A DNA stretch of 64,000 nucleotides from Gordonia polyisoprenivorans NBRC 16320 = JCM 10675 (GCF_000241325.1 NZ_BAEI01000081.1:1-64000); one strand, 5' to 3'. Shown: positions 17,438 to 26,823, counted from the stretch's first letter. The notes: a model not told the origin generated them from the letters alone. A program made the numbers and translations.

Positions 17438-19089
17438 TGGCCAACCCCGGACATTCCCCGGTGGGCGCCGATACGGATTCCGCGTCGCCGTCGCCCTTCA
17501 CAGAGGGACACACCACGTCGGACACACCGACGTCGCCACTGCATGAGTCGACTCTGCACGCGACGACTCCGCACGCGTCGGCGATGAACCCCGGCAGCTC
17601 GATGCCCCTGCGGATTCGTCGAGGTGTCGCGCGCCGGTGGTTCCGCCTGCGCAAACACGGCGAGCGCGAGATGCGGGCGCCGATGCCGTTGACGCGCTCG
17701 GTCTCCCTGCGAGTGCGCGTGACACTGCTCTCGGCGACGGTGGTGCTGCTCGCGGTGAGTCTGATGGCTGCGGCCGCCTACTTCGTGGTCTACCGCGCGA
17801 TGTACAACGAGATCGACACCGGGCTGGAGAGCCGTGCCGACGGCATGACGTTGCTGGCCAAGAACGGCACGATCAACCAGCGTCCGGCGGCGCTGCTGAC
17901 CGGAACCGTGTTCTCCACCAGCATCTCCATCGGTCTCGTCCGCCCCGACGGTGTCGCGCTGACCGTCGGTGAGGTGCCGTTCGGTGATGCCGAGCGGTCG
18001 GTGGCGATGTCGCCGACGCGGCCGGGCAACAACGCGCAGAGCCTGCGCACGATCAACAACCAGCGGGTGCTCGCCCGCAAACTCGACGACGGCAGCACCC
18101 TGATCCTGGCGCAGTCGTTGCTGCACACCGATCGCACGCTCAAACGGTTGGCCTGGGTGCTCTTCGTGGTCGGCTGCGGTGGGGTGGCTCTGGCCGCGCT
18201 GGCCGGCATGACCGTGGCCCGAGCGGGGTTGAGACCCGTCGCCAGACTCACGCGGGCCACCGAACGGGTGGCCCGCACCCAGGACCTCACGCCGATCCCG
18301 GTCACCGGCAACGACGAGTTGGCACGGTTGACCGAGAGCTTCAACACGATGTTGCGTGCGCTCGCCGAATCCCGGGACCAGCAGGCGAGATTGGTCGCCG
18401 ACGCCGGGCACGAATTACGCACGCCGTTGACGTCGCTGCGTACCAACCTCGAACTGCTGATCGCCTCGAGCGAACCCGGAGCACCACCGGTGCCCGCTGC
18501 CGACATGGTGGAGCTGCGCTCGGACGTGATGGCCCAGATCGGCGAATTGTCGACGCTCGTGGGCGATCTCGTCGACCTCGCCCGCGAGGATGCGCCGGAA
18601 GTGGTGCACGAGGAGATCGACCTCGGTGAGGTGGTCTCCGGAGCGCTCGAGCGGGTGCGTCGTCGCCGATCGGATGTGGAATTCACCACGACGCTGATGC
18701 CGTGGTTCGTCTTCGGCGATCAGCACGGCCTCGCCCGCGCGGTGCTCAACGTGCTCGACAATGCCGCCAAGTGGTCGCCGCGCGGACGCACGGTGGAGGT
18801 CACGCTCACCCAGCTGACCCCCACCACCGCCGAACTGGCCGTCGCCGACGCCGGCCCCGGCATTCCGGAGGAGGACCGGGCGCTGGTGTTCGAGCGCTTC
18901 TACCGGGCCACTCAGTCGCGGTCGATGCCCGGGTCGGGACTCGGGCTGGCGATCGTGCGTCAGGTGGTGGCCCGCATGGGTGGCACGGTACGTGCCGAAC
19001 AGTCACACCTCGGCGGAGCAATCATCCGAATGACCTTGCCGGGGCATCCGGCGCCGATGGAACCAACGCCGCAGGTGGTTCGTCAGTAG
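17437..19089 (+). CDS. mprB: Sensor histidine kinase MprB
   Basis: This 550-residue membrane kinase is the partner of MprA. A hydrophilic N-terminal stretch of about 85 residues precedes the first membrane segment (near 92-115). Next come a periplasmic sensor domain of about 120 residues and a second membrane segment (237-262). A HAMP domain, HisKA with H325 in HELRTPLTSL, and a catalytic domain with N box VLNVLDNAAKW and GSGLGLAIV complete it. The start is GTG at 17437, overlapping the mprA stop. The N-terminal cytosolic extension is longer than in mycobacterial MprB and may begin further in. Confidence 0.93.
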   Translation: MANPGHSPVGADTDSASPSPFTEGHTTSDTPTSPLHESTLHATTPHASAMNPGSSMPLRIRRGVARRWFRLRKHGEREMRAPMPLTRSVSLRVRVTLLSATVVLLAVSLMAAAAYFVVYRAMYNEIDTGLESRADGMTLLAKNGTINQRPAALLTGTVFSTSISIGLVRPDGVALTVGEVPFGDAERSVAMSPTRPGNNAQSLRTINNQRVLARKLDDGSTLILAQSLLHTDRTLKRLAWVLFVVGCGGVALAALAGMTVARAGLRPVARLTRATERVARTQDLTPIPVTGNDELARLTESFNTMLRALAESRDQQARLVADAGHELRTPLTSLRTNLELLIASSEPGAPPVPAADMVELRSDVMAQIGELSTLVGDLVDLAREDAPEVVHEEIDLGEVVSGALERVRRRRSDVEFTTTLMPWFVFGDQHGLARAVLNVLDNAAKWSPRGRTVEVTLTQLTPTTAELAVADAGPGIPEEDRALVFERFYRATQSRSMPGSGLGLAIVRQVVARMGGTVRAEQSHLGGAIIRMTLPGHPAPMEPTPQVVRQ

Positions 19090-19293
19090 AGAGATGACTC
19101 GACTGCGATGCTCAGGACGGTGTTCGCGCGCAGGCCAGGTACTTGATCGCCTAGGGTTGTCTGCGCCACGACAACGGTGACGGACACCCGCGGTGACAAC
19201 CACGGCGAGCGACACAGGACCGGTGCCGACGACACGACTGGCGGACATGCGCCCGCCGGCAGGGATTCTCGACGAAAAGATGTGGGGACGACG

Positions 19294-20889
19294 ATGACGG
19301 GTGGAGGTTCGCACCGCGGGCCGTACGGTGATGACGCGCAGAACCCCGGTGACGCGCCGAACTCCGGTGAGTCCGGGTGGACGGGAGCCTATGGCCGTCC
19401 GGGCCAGGAGTCGGGTGCGCCCGGATATTCGCCCGGTCCCTCGACCGGCCCGATCCCCACCTATGGTTCGCCCCAATACGGCTCTCCCCAGTATGGGTCA
19501 CCCCGCTACGGCTCGTCGGGCTCGGCGCCGTGGGAACGGACCTCCACCTACGGCGACAGCTCCGGATCGAACCCGGAATCGCAGTCGCAGACACCGGGTT
19601 TCGGTGAGGGCGGTACTGCGCCCACGCAGTCCTTCGGAGCCGGAACCCACGGCGGTGGGGAGCCGTACGGCGCATACGGTGCAGGATCGGGTCCGATCGG
19701 GCCGTCGGGACCGCCGCCGGGAACCGGTTTCGGTGATCCGCAACCACTACCGGAGCCGCAGGGCCCCAAGAAGAAGTCTCGTGGCGGATTGATCGCGGCG
19801 CTCGTCGCCGGTGCCCTGGTGATCGGCCTGGTGGCCGGCGGCGTCGGCGGATTCGTCGGCTCCCAGCTCAACGACGACTCGACGTCGACGGCGGCCAACA
19901 ACCAACCGTTGGGCGGTGACCCCAGCGCGCGTGACAGCGGCTCGGTGCCGGCGCCGGAGGGCTCGGTCCAGCAGGTGGCTGCCCAGACCCTGCCGTCGGT
20001 GGTGTCGATCGACGTCACCACGGGCACCGAGCAGGGTGAGGGTTCGGGCGTCGTGCTCAGCGCCGACGGCGTCATCATGACCAACAACCACGTGGTGAGC
20101 GGCAGCAATGGCCGCCCCGCCACCGACGTCGTCGTGAACTTCCAGGACGGCTCGCGTTCCGCGGCCCGCGTGCTGGGCGCCGATCCCATCTCCGATATCG
20201 CCGTCATCAAGGTCGACAAGTCCGGCCTGACCCCGATCAAGGTCGGGACTTCCGACAATCTCGCGGTCGGCCAGGACGTCATCGCCATCGGAGCGCCGCT
20301 GGGCCTGCAGGGCACGGTTACCACCGGCATCATCTCCGCGCTGAACCGCCCGGTCTCCACGCAACGCGAGGGTGACACCACCTCGGTGATCGACGCGATC
20401 CAGACCGACGCGGCGATCAATCCCGGCAATTCCGGTGGCGCACTGGTCAACGCGCGTGGTGCACTGATCGGTGTGAACACCGCGATCGCGACCCTTGGCG
20501 GCGGCAGCGGTGGCGAGGAGCAGCAGAGCGGCAGCATCGGACTCGGCTTCGCTATCCCGATCGACCAGGCGATTCGAGTGGCCAACGAGCTGCGCGACAC
20601 CGGCAAGGCGACCCACGCCGGTCTCGGGGTGTCGGTGCGGCCGAGCACCGATCCGAACTCTCCCGGAGCCCTGATCGCCGACGTGCAGGCCGGTGGCCCG
20701 GCCGCAGCGGCCGGAATTCCCAAGGGTGCGATCGTCACCAAGATCGACGACCGCAACATCGCCACCGGTGACGCCCTCGTGGCGGCGGTGCGCTCACACA
20801 ACCCCGGTGATCGAGTCCAGGTCACCTACACCGCAGGCGGACAAACGAAGACGGTGACGGTGCAATTGGCGACCCTGCAGTCGAACTGA
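19294..20889 (+). CDS. pepD: HtrA-type membrane serine protease PepD
   Basis: The 531-residue protease has a 150-residue Gly/Pro/Ser/Tyr-rich cytosolic N-terminus with PQYGS-type repeats, one membrane helix (GGLIAALVAGALVIGL, near residue 165), a trypsin-like domain and a C-terminal PDZ domain. The catalytic triad reads as H266 (NNHVVSG), D301 (SDIAVIKV) and S380 (NPGNSGGAL). It degrades or refolds damaged envelope proteins and, in mycobacteria, is controlled by and feeds back on MprAB. The ATG at 19294 is preferred for the TGGGGACG sequence upstream; a GTG at 19177 would add 39 residues. Confidence 0.92.
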   Translation: MTGGGSHRGPYGDDAQNPGDAPNSGESGWTGAYGRPGQESGAPGYSPGPSTGPIPTYGSPQYGSPQYGSPRYGSSGSAPWERTSTYGDSSGSNPESQSQTPGFGEGGTAPTQSFGAGTHGGGEPYGAYGAGSGPIGPSGPPPGTGFGDPQPLPEPQGPKKKSRGGLIAALVAGALVIGLVAGGVGGFVGSQLNDDSTSTAANNQPLGGDPSARDSGSVPAPEGSVQQVAAQTLPSVVSIDVTTGTEQGEGSGVVLSADGVIMTNNHVVSGSNGRPATDVVVNFQDGSRSAARVLGADPISDIAVIKVDKSGLTPIKVGTSDNLAVGQDVIAIGAPLGLQGTVTTGIISALNRPVSTQREGDTTSVIDAIQTDAAINPGNSGGALVNARGALIGVNTAIATLGGGSGGEEQQSGSIGLGFAIPIDQAIRVANELRDTGKATHAGLGVSVRPSTDPNSPGALIADVQAGGPAAAAGIPKGAIVTKIDDRNIATGDALVAAVRSHNPGDRVQVTYTAGGQTKTVTVQLATLQSN

Positions 20890-21007
20890 TCGAACAGGTG
20901 GTTCGTTCGGCTTCACTGCGACGAATCACCGTGCAGGGCCGACGACGACCATGCCGCATCACCACGAGCACGCCGTAGGCGCGCTGAACGCAGAGAGGAC
21001 AGTGGCC

Positions 21008-21631
21008 ATGATGACCAGCGACTCCGATTTTCAGGTGGCTGAGCTCCCGATGACCGAAGGTACCGAGGTGGATCCGGCCGACGTGGTGGCCGCCGATGCC
21101 GCTGCGCGCGCATTCGCAGCCCGTCAGGGCGGTTCGGCACGCGAGTCCGCGGGCGACGAGGTCGGTCGAGCGTTGGTCGTGGTGGTCGACGACAGGGTGG
21201 CCCACGGCGACGTCGACAGCCCACTCGGTCCGCTGGTGGGCGAGTTGCTGGAGGAAGCCGGATTCCACGTTGACGCGACGATTCTCGTCCCCGGCGACGA
21301 GGTGGAGATCCGTAACGCCCTGAACACCGCGGTGATCGGCGGGGTCGATCTGGTGGTCTCGGTCGGTGGAGTGGGTGTGGGCGCCCGCGACGTCACCCCG
21401 GAGGCCACCGAGCCGCTTCTGGATCGGCGACTTCGTGGTATCGAGGAAGCGGTTCGCAGCTCGGGCCTGGCCGCGGGCGCAACCGACGGCGGACTTTCGC
21501 GCGGGCTGGCCGGAATCTCAGGGCAGACCCTCGTCGTCAATATCGCCGACTCACGGGCAGCGGTCCGTGACGGGATGGCGACCGTGGCGCCTCTCGCAAA
21601 ACATGTGATCTCGAATATCAGGGATTTCTGA
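21008..21631 (+). CDS. MogA/MoaB-family molybdenum cofactor protein
   Basis: The 207-residue protein carries a MoCF-biosynthesis (MPT-binding) domain from about residue 55, with SVGGVGVGARDVTPEA near the middle, the usual signature of MoaB/Mog. The first 50 residues are an acidic extension not found in enterobacterial MogA. GAGAGG upstream of ATG 21008 supports the start. It corresponds by position to mycobacterial moaB2, next to pepD. It should act in adenylylation of molybdopterin, needed by the nitrate reductase in this window. Why it is linked to an envelope-stress locus is not known. Confidence 0.88.
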   Translation: MMTSDSDFQVAELPMTEGTEVDPADVVAADAAARAFAARQGGSARESAGDEVGRALVVVVDDRVAHGDVDSPLGPLVGELLEEAGFHVDATILVPGDEVEIRNALNTAVIGGVDLVVSVGGVGVGARDVTPEATEPLLDRRLRGIEEAVRSSGLAAGATDGGLSRGLAGISGQTLVVNIADSRAAVRDGMATVAPLAKHVISNIRDF

Positions 21632-21667
21632 CCCTGTCGGATTCACGTACTCGGACGGGGTGAACTG

Positions 21668-21916
21668 TTGTCCGGAGATGAGACTCACGGCGCGGGTGAC
21701 GCGGCACACGAATGCGCTCAGGCGCATGGATCGTCCGATCCGAATTCGGCCGATGAGCAGTCGGTTCATGTTCGTGATGCCGCGCGACGTCGGCGTGACC
21801 TGGACGCGATCTTTGGTGATTCGTTGCCCGAAACAACTCGCGATGAACGTGATCTACGTCATACCGACGAGGGGCGTGCTCGCTACGACCATGAGCGTCC
21901 GCCGCACTACGAATAG
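21668..21916 (+). CDS. Small conserved acidic hypothetical protein
   Basis: This 82-residue protein begins at TTG 21668 with GGGGTG upstream; no ATG or GTG is available in frame after the previous stop. The C-terminal half, with DAIFGDSLPETTRDER and a final RPPHYE, resembles short conserved proteins found near moaB/pepD in related actinobacteria. It is hydrophilic with no membrane segment. It follows moaB by 36 bases and is probably in the same transcript. The function is unknown. Confidence 0.6.
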   Translation: MSGDETHGAGDAAHECAQAHGSSDPNSADEQSVHVRDAARRRRDLDAIFGDSLPETTRDERDLRHTDEGRARYDHERPPHYE

Positions 21917-22288
21917 CGGCCACAGCCCCAGCAGCAGCCAGTTTTCCTGTCATTAACATTCGGCATTGTTCCGATTGCTGAGGGCAGATGCATGATAGTG
22001 AATGAATTTCCTGAGACATGACTGATTCCAGCTGTTGCTCTCTTTGTGACCTCTCAGATAGCGTTCGCACGGACTACACCGGTACCCAGCGTGGAGGACC
22101 GGTAGCGGGTCCTGCGGAACCACGCGAGTGGCGATGCAGTGGTGGCGAGGGCGGTTCACCTCTCGTTAACCCTATCGATGAGATCGGGTTACACGAGTCG
22201 GACACTATGCCTTCGACCGCCGAGGTCAGGACGGGACGTGTGGGTGCATGTCCTGCGAGATTTAGCCGAATCCTGTGAGAGGGAACGA
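21917..22288 (+). other. Porin upstream region
   Basis: These 372 bases are less GC-rich than the flanks and hold the leader of the first porin gene. An open frame at 22018-22278 has no conserved features and ends just before the porin ribosome site. The promoter must lie here, but I could not pick convincing -35/-10 boxes. Confidence 0.5.
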
Positions 22289-22951
22289 ATGAGCAAGTTC
22301 AGCAAGCTTGGGCTGCGCCGTGCTGCGGGGGCATGCGCCATCACCGCGGCCGCGGCGATCGGTCTGGCAAGCATGGGTACGGGAAACGCTGCGGCGGCTC
22401 CCTTGGCGAACGGATCGAAGGTTGTCACTGGCCTCGAGGGTGAGTCGATCACCACCTCGAGTACCGGCAACTCGCAGTTCTCGGTCGCGCGTGTCGCCAA
22501 CAACGGACTCGGCCGTACCGCGCTCCTGTCGGGCACCTTCGCGGCGAAGGGCAGCGACGGCGTGAACGGTAACCTGACCATATATGTCCTCGCGGGCTGC
22601 CAGATCGACGTGAGTGGATTCTCAGCTACGACAGGGGGATCCCTTACGGTCCTCCCTGCACCGCCCAGCGTCACCCTCACCGGTGGTGTGTCCCTTCCGA
22701 TCGCTCCCGGCGAGGCTGCTATCCAGGCGGTCTCAGTGAGTAAGAGCTTTAAGGCGGGTAAGGCCGCGGCTGTCCAGCTTGCGGATTTCGAGATCACCTT
22801 CCCGAACTGCGGCGGATATGCCTCAGCGCGCACTATCGCCAAGGCGTGGGGCGGTAAGGGCTACGACATCAGTGACGACGACGACACCGTCACCGGCTCG
22901 GGTACGTTCCTGCAGTCTTCGCTCTACGGTCAGCCCTTCTTCGTCAGCTGA
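22289..22951 (+). CDS. MspA-family mycomembrane porin
   Basis: The 220-residue secreted protein has a cleavable signal peptide (residues 1-33, ending GNAAAAP). The mature part is beta-rich and matches MspA-type porins: LANGSKVVTGLEGE at the start, a paired-cysteine arrangement (AGCQIDVSG and FPNCGGYASAR), and the last strand YGQPFFVS. MspA octamers form hydrophilic pores in the mycolic-acid outer membrane. GAGAGGG precedes the ATG. A second family member follows 68 bases downstream. Confidence 0.9.
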   Translation: MSKFSKLGLRRAAGACAITAAAAIGLASMGTGNAAAAPLANGSKVVTGLEGESITTSSTGNSQFSVARVANNGLGRTALLSGTFAAKGSDGVNGNLTIYVLAGCQIDVSGFSATTGGSLTVLPAPPSVTLTGGVSLPIAPGEAAIQAVSVSKSFKAGKAAAVQLADFEITFPNCGGYASARTIAKAWGGKGYDISDDDDTVTGSGTFLQSSLYGQPFFVS

Positions 22952-22955
22952 TCGA

Positions 22956-22996
22956 AGCAGATAACACTTTCCACGACTTATCTGCTCCGGGCAGAT
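22956..22996 (+). promoter_or_regulatory. Two mutually exclusive hairpins between tandem porin genes
   Basis: AGCAGATAA (22956-22964) can pair perfectly with TTATCTGCT (22978-22986). The same right arm can instead pair as ATCTGC (22980-22985) with GCAGAT (22991-22996), which is followed by CTTTATTT. The second pairing looks like a weak terminator just before the downstream porin's ribosome site. The pairs are seen directly; an attenuation role is inferred. Confidence 0.5.
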
Positions 22997-23019
22997 CTTT
23001 ATTTCCACGAAGGGGAATC

Positions 23020-23694
23020 ATGAACAAGATCATCACGCGCCGCGTGGCGGCAGGTGTCGGTATCACCGGCGCCGCGTTGATGGCGATCACCGCTACCGGT
23101 ACCGGCGCTGCGTCGGCCAGTCCGGTGGCCAACACCACGTTCACCAAGACGCTCGTCGATGGCACACCGGTCAAGATCGAGCTGTTCGGCCAGAATGTCA
23201 ACTACCAGACCTCGATCGTCGAGTCCTTCAACTTGTCCCGTGAAGTCTGGGTGTCGGGCAAGGTACGCGTCACCGTCGGCGGTGAGGCCACCGGAGGCAC
23301 TATCGCTGCTGGCTACATCGTCGGTTGCCAGGTCGATATCGGTCTGGGTGGCGGAGTCACCGGAGATGACGACGGAAACAACGTTGTTGTCCAAAGCAAC
23401 GGCACCAACACTCCGACGACTACGACATCCGCGGGAGTGGGAACGACCTTGAAGCTTGGGCCCGGTCAAGCCGGTTATTACCCGATCATCTCGACCACCG
23501 ACAGTGATGGCGACGGTGTGACCGACTACACCTTCACCGGCAGCCAGGGTGGTGTGGCCTACAGCCAGGAGCAGTTCAAGTTGGAGAAGTGCGGGGGCTA
23601 CGCCGAGGCCAAAGCTAAGGTCACCGTCACCGTGGACACCGACGCAGTGAAGGGTGTCATCACGCTCTACGGCAAGCCATTCTCCATCGGCTGA
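23020..23694 (+). CDS. MspA-family porin, second copy
   Basis: The 224-residue protein has a signal peptide (residues 1-31, ASASP) and MspA-like strands with cysteines in VGCQVDIG and EKCGGYAEAKA, closing with LYGKPFSIG as in its neighbour. It differs from the first porin by a longer, Asp/Asn/Thr-rich central loop (VTGDDDGNN and NTPTTTTS) and another acidic loop DSDGDGVTD that looks calcium-binding-like. The two proteins may form mixed or alternative pores. AGGGGAATC upstream serves as ribosome site. A strong terminator follows. Confidence 0.88.
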   Translation: MNKIITRRVAAGVGITGAALMAITATGTGAASASPVANTTFTKTLVDGTPVKIELFGQNVNYQTSIVESFNLSREVWVSGKVRVTVGGEATGGTIAAGYIVGCQVDIGLGGGVTGDDDGNNVVVQSNGTNTPTTTTSAGVGTTLKLGPGQAGYYPIISTTDSDGDGVTDYTFTGSQGGVAYSQEQFKLEKCGGYAEAKAKVTVTVDTDAVKGVITLYGKPFSIG

Positions 23695-23727
23695 TCGCGC
23701 AGCGGAAACGCATCAAAGATCGTGCAA

Positions 23728-23766
23728 GTAAGGGCGGGATACCGAGTTTCGGTGTCCCGCCCTTAC
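23728..23766. terminator. Strong terminator between porin and convergent gene
   Basis: A 12-base perfect stem GTAAGGGCGGGA / TCCCGCCCTTAC sits 33 bases after the second porin stop and 54 before the stop of the convergent secreted-protein gene. It is likely bidirectional. Confidence 0.85.
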
Positions 23767-23819
23767 TCGTCGCCATAAGCAGGCCGTGTCCGTCGTGGTC
23801 GTGGCCTACGTCGGGGCTG

Positions 23820-24218
23820 TCACGCTCGGCAGGTCTCTGCGGCCTGATCAATGGCGGCTTCTGCGGCATGGCGCTCCGCTTCGGACCAACCGTGCACGCC
23901 GAGGAAGATCTGGCGATTGTCGGCGTCGAGGAGGTGGACTTCTGCCCAGTGGTCGGCTCGATCGGATGGGCTGAGAGCGAGCGCATCTGCGAGGCCTTGC
24001 GCTGAATCCGGGTACTGCATGATCTTCTGGTAGATCGCCGGATTCTGTGCCGCCAGAGTGTTTTCGGCTTGCGCCACTGTGCAGTTGGTTCCGGGCACAG
24101 GAGTTGTCGGGCCAGCGGCGTCGGCCGATGCCAAGCCGGCTGTTGCCGTGGCGAGAACGCCTGCTCCGATGAACGCTAGTGTGAGCTGCCGAATGCGAGG
24201 GCGGGTAATGAGTTTCAT
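23820..24218 (-). CDS. Small secreted protein, hemophore-like
   Basis: The 132-residue protein has a signal peptide (to about residue 33, LASADA). The mature part is helical, with cysteines in TNCTVAQ and at the very end (ETCRA) placed to form one disulphide. The pattern CTVAQAENTLAAQNPA recalls the mycobacterial Rv0203-type hemophore-related family, but no heme-binding motif is clear, so this is a tentative assignment. The start at 24218 gives the cleanest signal peptide. It is convergent with the porins. Confidence 0.7.
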   Translation of the reverse strand: MKLITRPRIRQLTLAFIGAGVLATATAGLASADAAGPTTPVPGTNCTVAQAENTLAAQNPAIYQKIMQYPDSAQGLADALALSPSDRADHWAEVHLLDADNRQIFLGVHGWSEAERHAAEAAIDQAAETCRA

Positions 24219-24708
24219 GGGCTGCCTTTCGTTGAGCACCGACCAACCCTGGTGGTCGGTGACCTGCTCAAGAATCTAGTGAGCGCCCTTGTAAATTAGC
24301 TGTGAGCCACCTGGCAGTCTGACTCTTTTCGTGCAGGTCAGCGCCGTTTATGCCGACTATGTCGTCGTTCTGACAAAGGCCAGAATAGTGTGCTATCGGC
24401 TAGTTGTCGGTCGATTATTGCCGATATGCAACAAGGGCGGGAAACCAGAAATGGTTTCCCGCCCTTTGTCGTTCCTTCGGTCGCGGCATAGGGGAGGACC
24501 GCGATCCTGGCGGAACGAGGTGCGCCGTGTGAGTTGTGCGCGGGTCGGGGAGATGCGCACTTCCCGCACGGCACCACGGTTGCTCGATTAACCGTGAGCC
24601 GGCCGGGTGTTGCCGACGGGACCGACATTAGGCCCGCGACCTTGGGAGTCGTTCGGGGAAACCTGTGAAAGCGCTGGCCGGTCGATCGCACCGCCCGATA
24701 TGGCCGCG
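24219..24708. other. Long intergenic region with a terminator
   Basis: These 490 bases lie between the secreted protein's start and the copper ATPase stop. They include a strong hairpin at 24433-24466. No open frame here shows conserved features, and the segment from 24240 to 24430 is AT-richer than its surroundings, as promoters often are. Confidence 0.5.
24433..24466. terminator. Strong terminator with GAAA tetraloop
   Basis: A 15-base perfect stem AAGGGCGGGAAACCA / TGGTTTCCCGCCCTT closes a GAAA loop and is followed on the + strand by TTGTCGTT. The nearest gene reading into it is the copper ATPase, whose stop is 243 bases away on the minus strand. A + strand transcript beginning in the preceding 200 bases would also end here. 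Confidence 0.8.
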
Positions 24709-26811
24709 TTATCCGTTGTCAGTGCGCTGCGCCAGGATTCGGCGCGTGCTCGCCTCGGGTGAGATGTCGACCCGACGCAGCAGTTGGGCGTTGAGTGCGA
24801 CGACGACGGTGGACGCCGACATCAGGATCGCGCCGACGCTCATCGGCAGCACGAAGCCGATCGGCGCGAGCACGCCGGCCGCCAGCGGCACCGAGATCAG
24901 GTTGTATCCCGCTGCCCACCACAGGTTCTGCTTCATCTTGCGATAGCCCGCACGCGACAACTCGATGACCGACAACACTGAGCGGGGATCGGACGATGCG
25001 AGGATGACTCCGGCGGAGGCGACTGCGACGTCGGTGCCTGCACCGATCGCGATGCCCACATCGGCTTGTGCGAGCGCTGGGGCGTCGTTGACCCCGTCGC
25101 CGACCATGGCGACCCGATGGCCCTCGCGCTGAAGCTCAGACACTTTGGCGGACTTGTCTTCTGGACGTACACCTGCATACACGCGGTCGATGTCGAGTTC
25201 GGCGGCGACGCTGTCGGCAACGGCCTGCGCGTCCCCGGTGACCATCACCACCTGCACGCCGAGGCGGTGTAGGGCGTCCACGGCCTGCCGTGATTCGGGG
25301 CGGACCTCGTCGGCGAGTCGCAGTGCGCCGATCACCGCGCCATCGGCGACCACGTGCAGGATGATCGCGCCCTGCGCGCGCCAGTCGTCGGCGACGGTGA
25401 GCTCGTCGAGTCCCATCTCGTCGAGCATGCGCGGACCGCCCACATGGATTTCGTGGCCGTTTACCGTCGCTGTGACGCCGACGGCCGGAGACGATGAGAA
25501 GTCCTGTGCGGGTGCGATGTCCAGCTCCTCGGAGCGAGCAGCCTGCACGATCGCGCGGGCCAGTGGATGCTCGCTGCTGGATTCTGCGGACGCCGCAGCG
25601 GCGAGAACGTCGTCGGAGGAATGGTCCGGTGTCGGCACGACAGCGGTGACCGCGGGCTCGCCCTTGGTCAGCGTGCCCGTCTTGTCGAACAAGACCGCGT
25701 CGACGGTCCGCATCGACTCGAGCGCCAGGCGGTCCTTGATCAGCACTCCGCCGCGCGCGGCCCGTTCGGTGGCGATCGCGACGACCAACGGGATGGCCAG
25801 TCCCAGCGCGTGCGGGCAGGCGATGACGAGCACGGTGATGGTGCGGACGACCGCATCGTCGGGCATGCCGAGCGCGACCCACGCGATCGCCGTCAGAACG
25901 GCTGAGCCCAGCGCGAACCAGAACAGCCAGCCGGCGGCAGTGTCGGCGAGACGCTGTGCCCGCGAGGATGACGCCTGTGCTTCGGCGACGAGTCGTCCGA
26001 TCCCTGCCAGGGCCGTGTCGTCGCCGATCGCCGAGACCTCGATCCGCAGACCGGAATCGGTGGCGACGGTGCCTGCCACCACCGAATCCCCGACGCCACG
26101 TGTGACCGGCGTGGATTCGCCGGTCACCATCGATTCGTCGAGGTTCGCCGACCCGTCCAGGACGACACCGTCGGCGGGTATTGACCCGCCTGGGCGTACG
26201 AGCACCACGTCACCGACGACGAGGTCGGCCGGCCCGACGCTCACGGTCTGCCCGTCGACCACCTTCTCGGCGGAGTCCGGGAGCAATGCCGCGAGCGAGT
26301 CGAGTGCTGATGTCGCCTGCGCCAGCGAACGCATCTCGATCCAGTGACCGAGCAGCATGATGACGACGAGAAGTGCCAGCTCCCACCAGAAATCGAGCTC
26401 GTGGTCGAGCAGATGCAGGGTCGATCCCCAGGATGCGACAAACGCGACGGTGATCGCGAGCGCGATCAACAGCATCATCCCCGGAGCGCGAGAACGGATC
26501 TCGCCGACCGCGCCGCCGAGGAAGGGTCGACCTCCCCACAGATAGATCACGGTCCCGATCACCGGCGATACCCAGCGCACCCAGCCGGCGGCGGGGAGCG
26601 AGTAGCCGATCAGGTCGGCGAACATGCCGCTGAACACCACGGTCGGGATCGCGAGCACCAGCGTGATCCAGAAGAGCCGGCGGAACACGGCGACATGATC
26701 TCCGTGCCCGGCGTGACCACTCATCGCACTGTGACCGGAATGACCGGCGTGTGCTGGGTGCGTGTGGTCCGGGTGATCGGTGGTGTTTCCATGCTGGTCG
26801 TGCTGCTCCAT
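24709..26811 (-). CDS. CopB-type heavy-metal P-type ATPase
   Basis: The 700-residue pump starts with a His/Asp-rich metal-binding tail (GHSGHSAMSGHAGHGDH) rather than a CxxC domain. The metal-site helix has CPH (VLVIACPHALGL), diagnostic of the P1B-3/CopB subgroup that exports copper or silver. DKTGTLT carries the phosphorylated Asp, SSEHPLA is the HP loop, and MVGDGVNDAPAL is the hinge. ATG 26811 is used; ATG 26823 would add four residues. A CsoR-type operator at 26824-26840 lies directly against the start, so copper induction is likely. No csoR or chaperone gene is adjacent. Confidence 0.9.
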   Translation of the reverse strand: MEQHDQHGNTTDHPDHTHPAHAGHSGHSAMSGHAGHGDHVAVFRRLFWITLVLAIPTVVFSGMFADLIGYSLPAAGWVRWVSPVIGTVIYLWGGRPFLGGAVGEIRSRAPGMMLLIALAITVAFVASWGSTLHLLDHELDFWWELALLVVIMLLGHWIEMRSLAQATSALDSLAALLPDSAEKVVDGQTVSVGPADLVVGDVVLVRPGGSIPADGVVLDGSANLDESMVTGESTPVTRGVGDSVVAGTVATDSGLRIEVSAIGDDTALAGIGRLVAEAQASSSRAQRLADTAAGWLFWFALGSAVLTAIAWVALGMPDDAVVRTITVLVIACPHALGLAIPLVVAIATERAARGGVLIKDRLALESMRTVDAVLFDKTGTLTKGEPAVTAVVPTPDHSSDDVLAAAASAESSSEHPLARAIVQAARSEELDIAPAQDFSSSPAVGVTATVNGHEIHVGGPRMLDEMGLDELTVADDWRAQGAIILHVVADGAVIGALRLADEVRPESRQAVDALHRLGVQVVMVTGDAQAVADSVAAELDIDRVYAGVRPEDKSAKVSELQREGHRVAMVGDGVNDAPALAQADVGIAIGAGTDVAVASAGVILASSDPRSVLSVIELSRAGYRKMKQNLWWAAGYNLISVPLAAGVLAPIGFVLPMSVGAILMSASTVVVALNAQLLRRVDISPEASTRRILAQRTDNG

Positions 26812-26823
26812 GCCGCCGACCAT

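Noticed and set aside
22018..22278. 86-codon frame before the first porin
   Set aside because: No conserved features and it covers the porin leader; composition looks non-coding.
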